Shown here: one piece after another, positions 5,903 to 6,869 of the stretch
Numbering within the stretch: the first letter of the stretch is position 1
Layout of the letters: each line of letters opens with the position of its first letter
Source: Geobacter sp. UBA5608
GTDB taxonomy: Bacteria; Desulfobacterota; Desulfuromonadia; Geobacterales; Pseudopelobacteraceae
Assembly: GCA_002424705.1 (NCBI GenBank)
Contig: DIKW01000018.1
Coordinates: forward strand, 1,159-8,027
Direction: 5' to 3'
DNA length: 6,869 nt
Notes under the pieces: model-generated
Database searches by the model: none
The model's input: only the letters and a program-made list of their open reading frames with translations
Told to the model about the DNA's origin: nothing
Program-made: the position numbers and the translations under genes

Positions 5903-6869
5903 CTATCAAACCGTCGTATCTCAAGCTGATCGGGCTGCTGCTGATCTTTGGGACCATCTTCTTCCTGGTGATCGGCCCCCTGCTGCCCCGCCTGGTAGAC
6001 ATCACCACCTATCAACAGCAGATCGTGGACGTGCTGGAGAAATCGCTCAAACGGAAGATAAGTCTGGGCGGCATCCGTTTTGTCTGGCGACTTGGCCCTC
6101 AGTTTGTGGTCAATGACCTGCATCTACGGGAACGAAACAACGACGACGATTTTTTAAGCGCCCAAAAAGTGACCTTCCGCCTGGGTCTGCTGCCGCTCCT
6201 CAAACGTCAGGTTGCACTGCGCTCAATCGTGGTCGACGGACTGCAGGCACGAATCACCCGGGATGCCGACGGCACACTCAATATCGCTGACCTGCTGTCA
6301 TCACAAACCAGCGCCATCGACCTGCAGGTGCGCGGCATCAAACTGCGCCAGTCACGCATCCTGTGGCAGGATCAGGCCAATCCAAACGGGCTGCAACGGA
6401 TCCAGCTGACCGATATCGACCTGAAGCTGGATCACGTTAATCGAGGCCAAAAGGGCTCCTACAAGCTATCGGCCAAGCTGGGCAGCGGCAGCATCAAGAG
6501 TGCCGGATCGATCAGAATTCCTGCGCCGGGAGAGCCGTTCAGCACCGGGCTGACGGCAAAAGGCACTCTAACCCTCACGCAGATCGACTACAAGAGTCTC
6601 TGGTCCTACTTCGGCCAACAGATACCCTTTGGTCCGCCGGGCGGCACCCTCGATCTCGAAGCTCAGCTGAAAGGCAACCCGTCTGATTTTTCGGCACAGG
6701 GACTGCTGCGGCTCAACGACGCAAAACTTGTCTGGCCGGGCGTCTTCCATGACCCGGTGGCCCCCAAACAGGCTCAGGTGCAGTTTGATCTGGAGCGAAC
6801 CCCCAGCAGCATTGACCTGTCAACGATTGAACTGGATGCCGATGGTTTCAGCTTCAGCGGAAGTCTCAA
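5899..6869 (+). CDS. AsmA-family envelope protein, 5' part only (runs off the window)
   Basis: This frame stays open from ATG 5899 to the window end: 323 codons plus two bases, with no stop. It begins with one membrane segment (about 8-30, LKLIGLLLIFGTIFFLVIGPLLP) as an N-terminal anchor. Then comes an AsmA-type N-terminal region: QQIVDVLEKSLKRKISLGGI (about 39-58), LGPQFVVNDLHLRE (65-78), a hydrophobic strand plus LLPLLKRQVALRSIVVDGL (97-115), and RDADGTLNIADLL (121-133). The rest is beta-rich with alternating hydrophobic residues, as expected of the long grooved proteins of the AsmA/YhdP/TamB group, which span the periplasm and are implicated in phospholipid movement to the outer membrane. 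Which subgroup it belongs to depends on the missing C-terminus. Its start overlaps the CNNM/CorC stop by 4 bp, so translation is coupled. Confidence 0.85.
   Translation, partial: MTIKPSYLKLIGLLLIFGTIFFLVIGPLLPRLVDITTYQQQIVDVLEKSLKRKISLGGIRFVWRLGPQFVVNDLHLRERNNDDDFLSAQKVTFRLGLLPLLKRQVALRSIVVDGLQARITRDADGTLNIADLLSSQTSAIDLQVRGIKLRQSRILWQDQANPNGLQRIQLTDIDLKLDHVNRGQKGSYKLSAKLGSGSIKSAGSIRIPAPGEPFSTGLTAKGTLTLTQIDYKSLWSYFGQQIPFGPPGGTLDLEAQLKGNPSDFSAQGLLRLNDAKLVWPGVFHDPVAPKQAQVQFDLERTPSSIDLSTIELDADGFSFSGSL

Overview
The window is a GC-rich piece of bacterial chromosome. Its gene order and protein sequences suggest a delta-proteobacterium (Desulfobacterota) of the Geobacter/Trichlorobacter/Pelobacter type. 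This rests on the run rpsF-rpsR-DUF2232-rplI with neither ssb nor priB inserted, the style of the S18, L9 and DUF2232 proteins, and a lipoprotein and an AsmA-type protein that imply a Gram-negative envelope. The assignment comes from recognition by eye, not from a search.

Layout. Positions 1-152 hold no gene I can name, but contain two overlapping hairpins (66-119) downstream of a minus-strand aminotransferase. The minus strand then carries a fold-type I PLP-dependent aminotransferase (153-1340) and, 130 bp upstream of it, a small lipoprotein resembling YajG (1471-2073). A 221-bp divergent intergenic region (2074-2294) separates these from a plus-strand ribosomal-protein operon. It holds candidate promoters for both directions and a structured rpsF leader.

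The operon is rpsF (bS6, 2295-2654), rpsR (bS18, 2675-3010), a DUF2232/YybS-like membrane protein (3019-3990) and rplI (bL9, 4020-4463). It ends at a textbook intrinsic terminator (4488-4518). S6 and S18 form a heterodimer on the 30S platform. The rpsF leader folds on paper into the layout known for S6:S18 autoregulation: a helix that buries the Shine-Dalgarno sequence, a hairpin above it, and an unpaired CCG on the 3' side.

Downstream, a new transcription unit starts with a CNNM/CorC-type membrane protein with paired CBS domains (4577-5902). Its start overlaps by four bases (ATGA) with an AsmA-like envelope protein (from 5899) that runs off the window end. This second gene is open-ended.

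The window is mostly conserved housekeeping sequence. I see no mobile element, CRISPR array, tRNA or rRNA, and no clearly new system. The points most worth checking are the rpsF leader, the apparently near-leaderless CNNM/CorC start, the TTG-started DUF2232 gene inside the ribosomal operon, and the Pro/Arg-rich N-terminal extension of S18.
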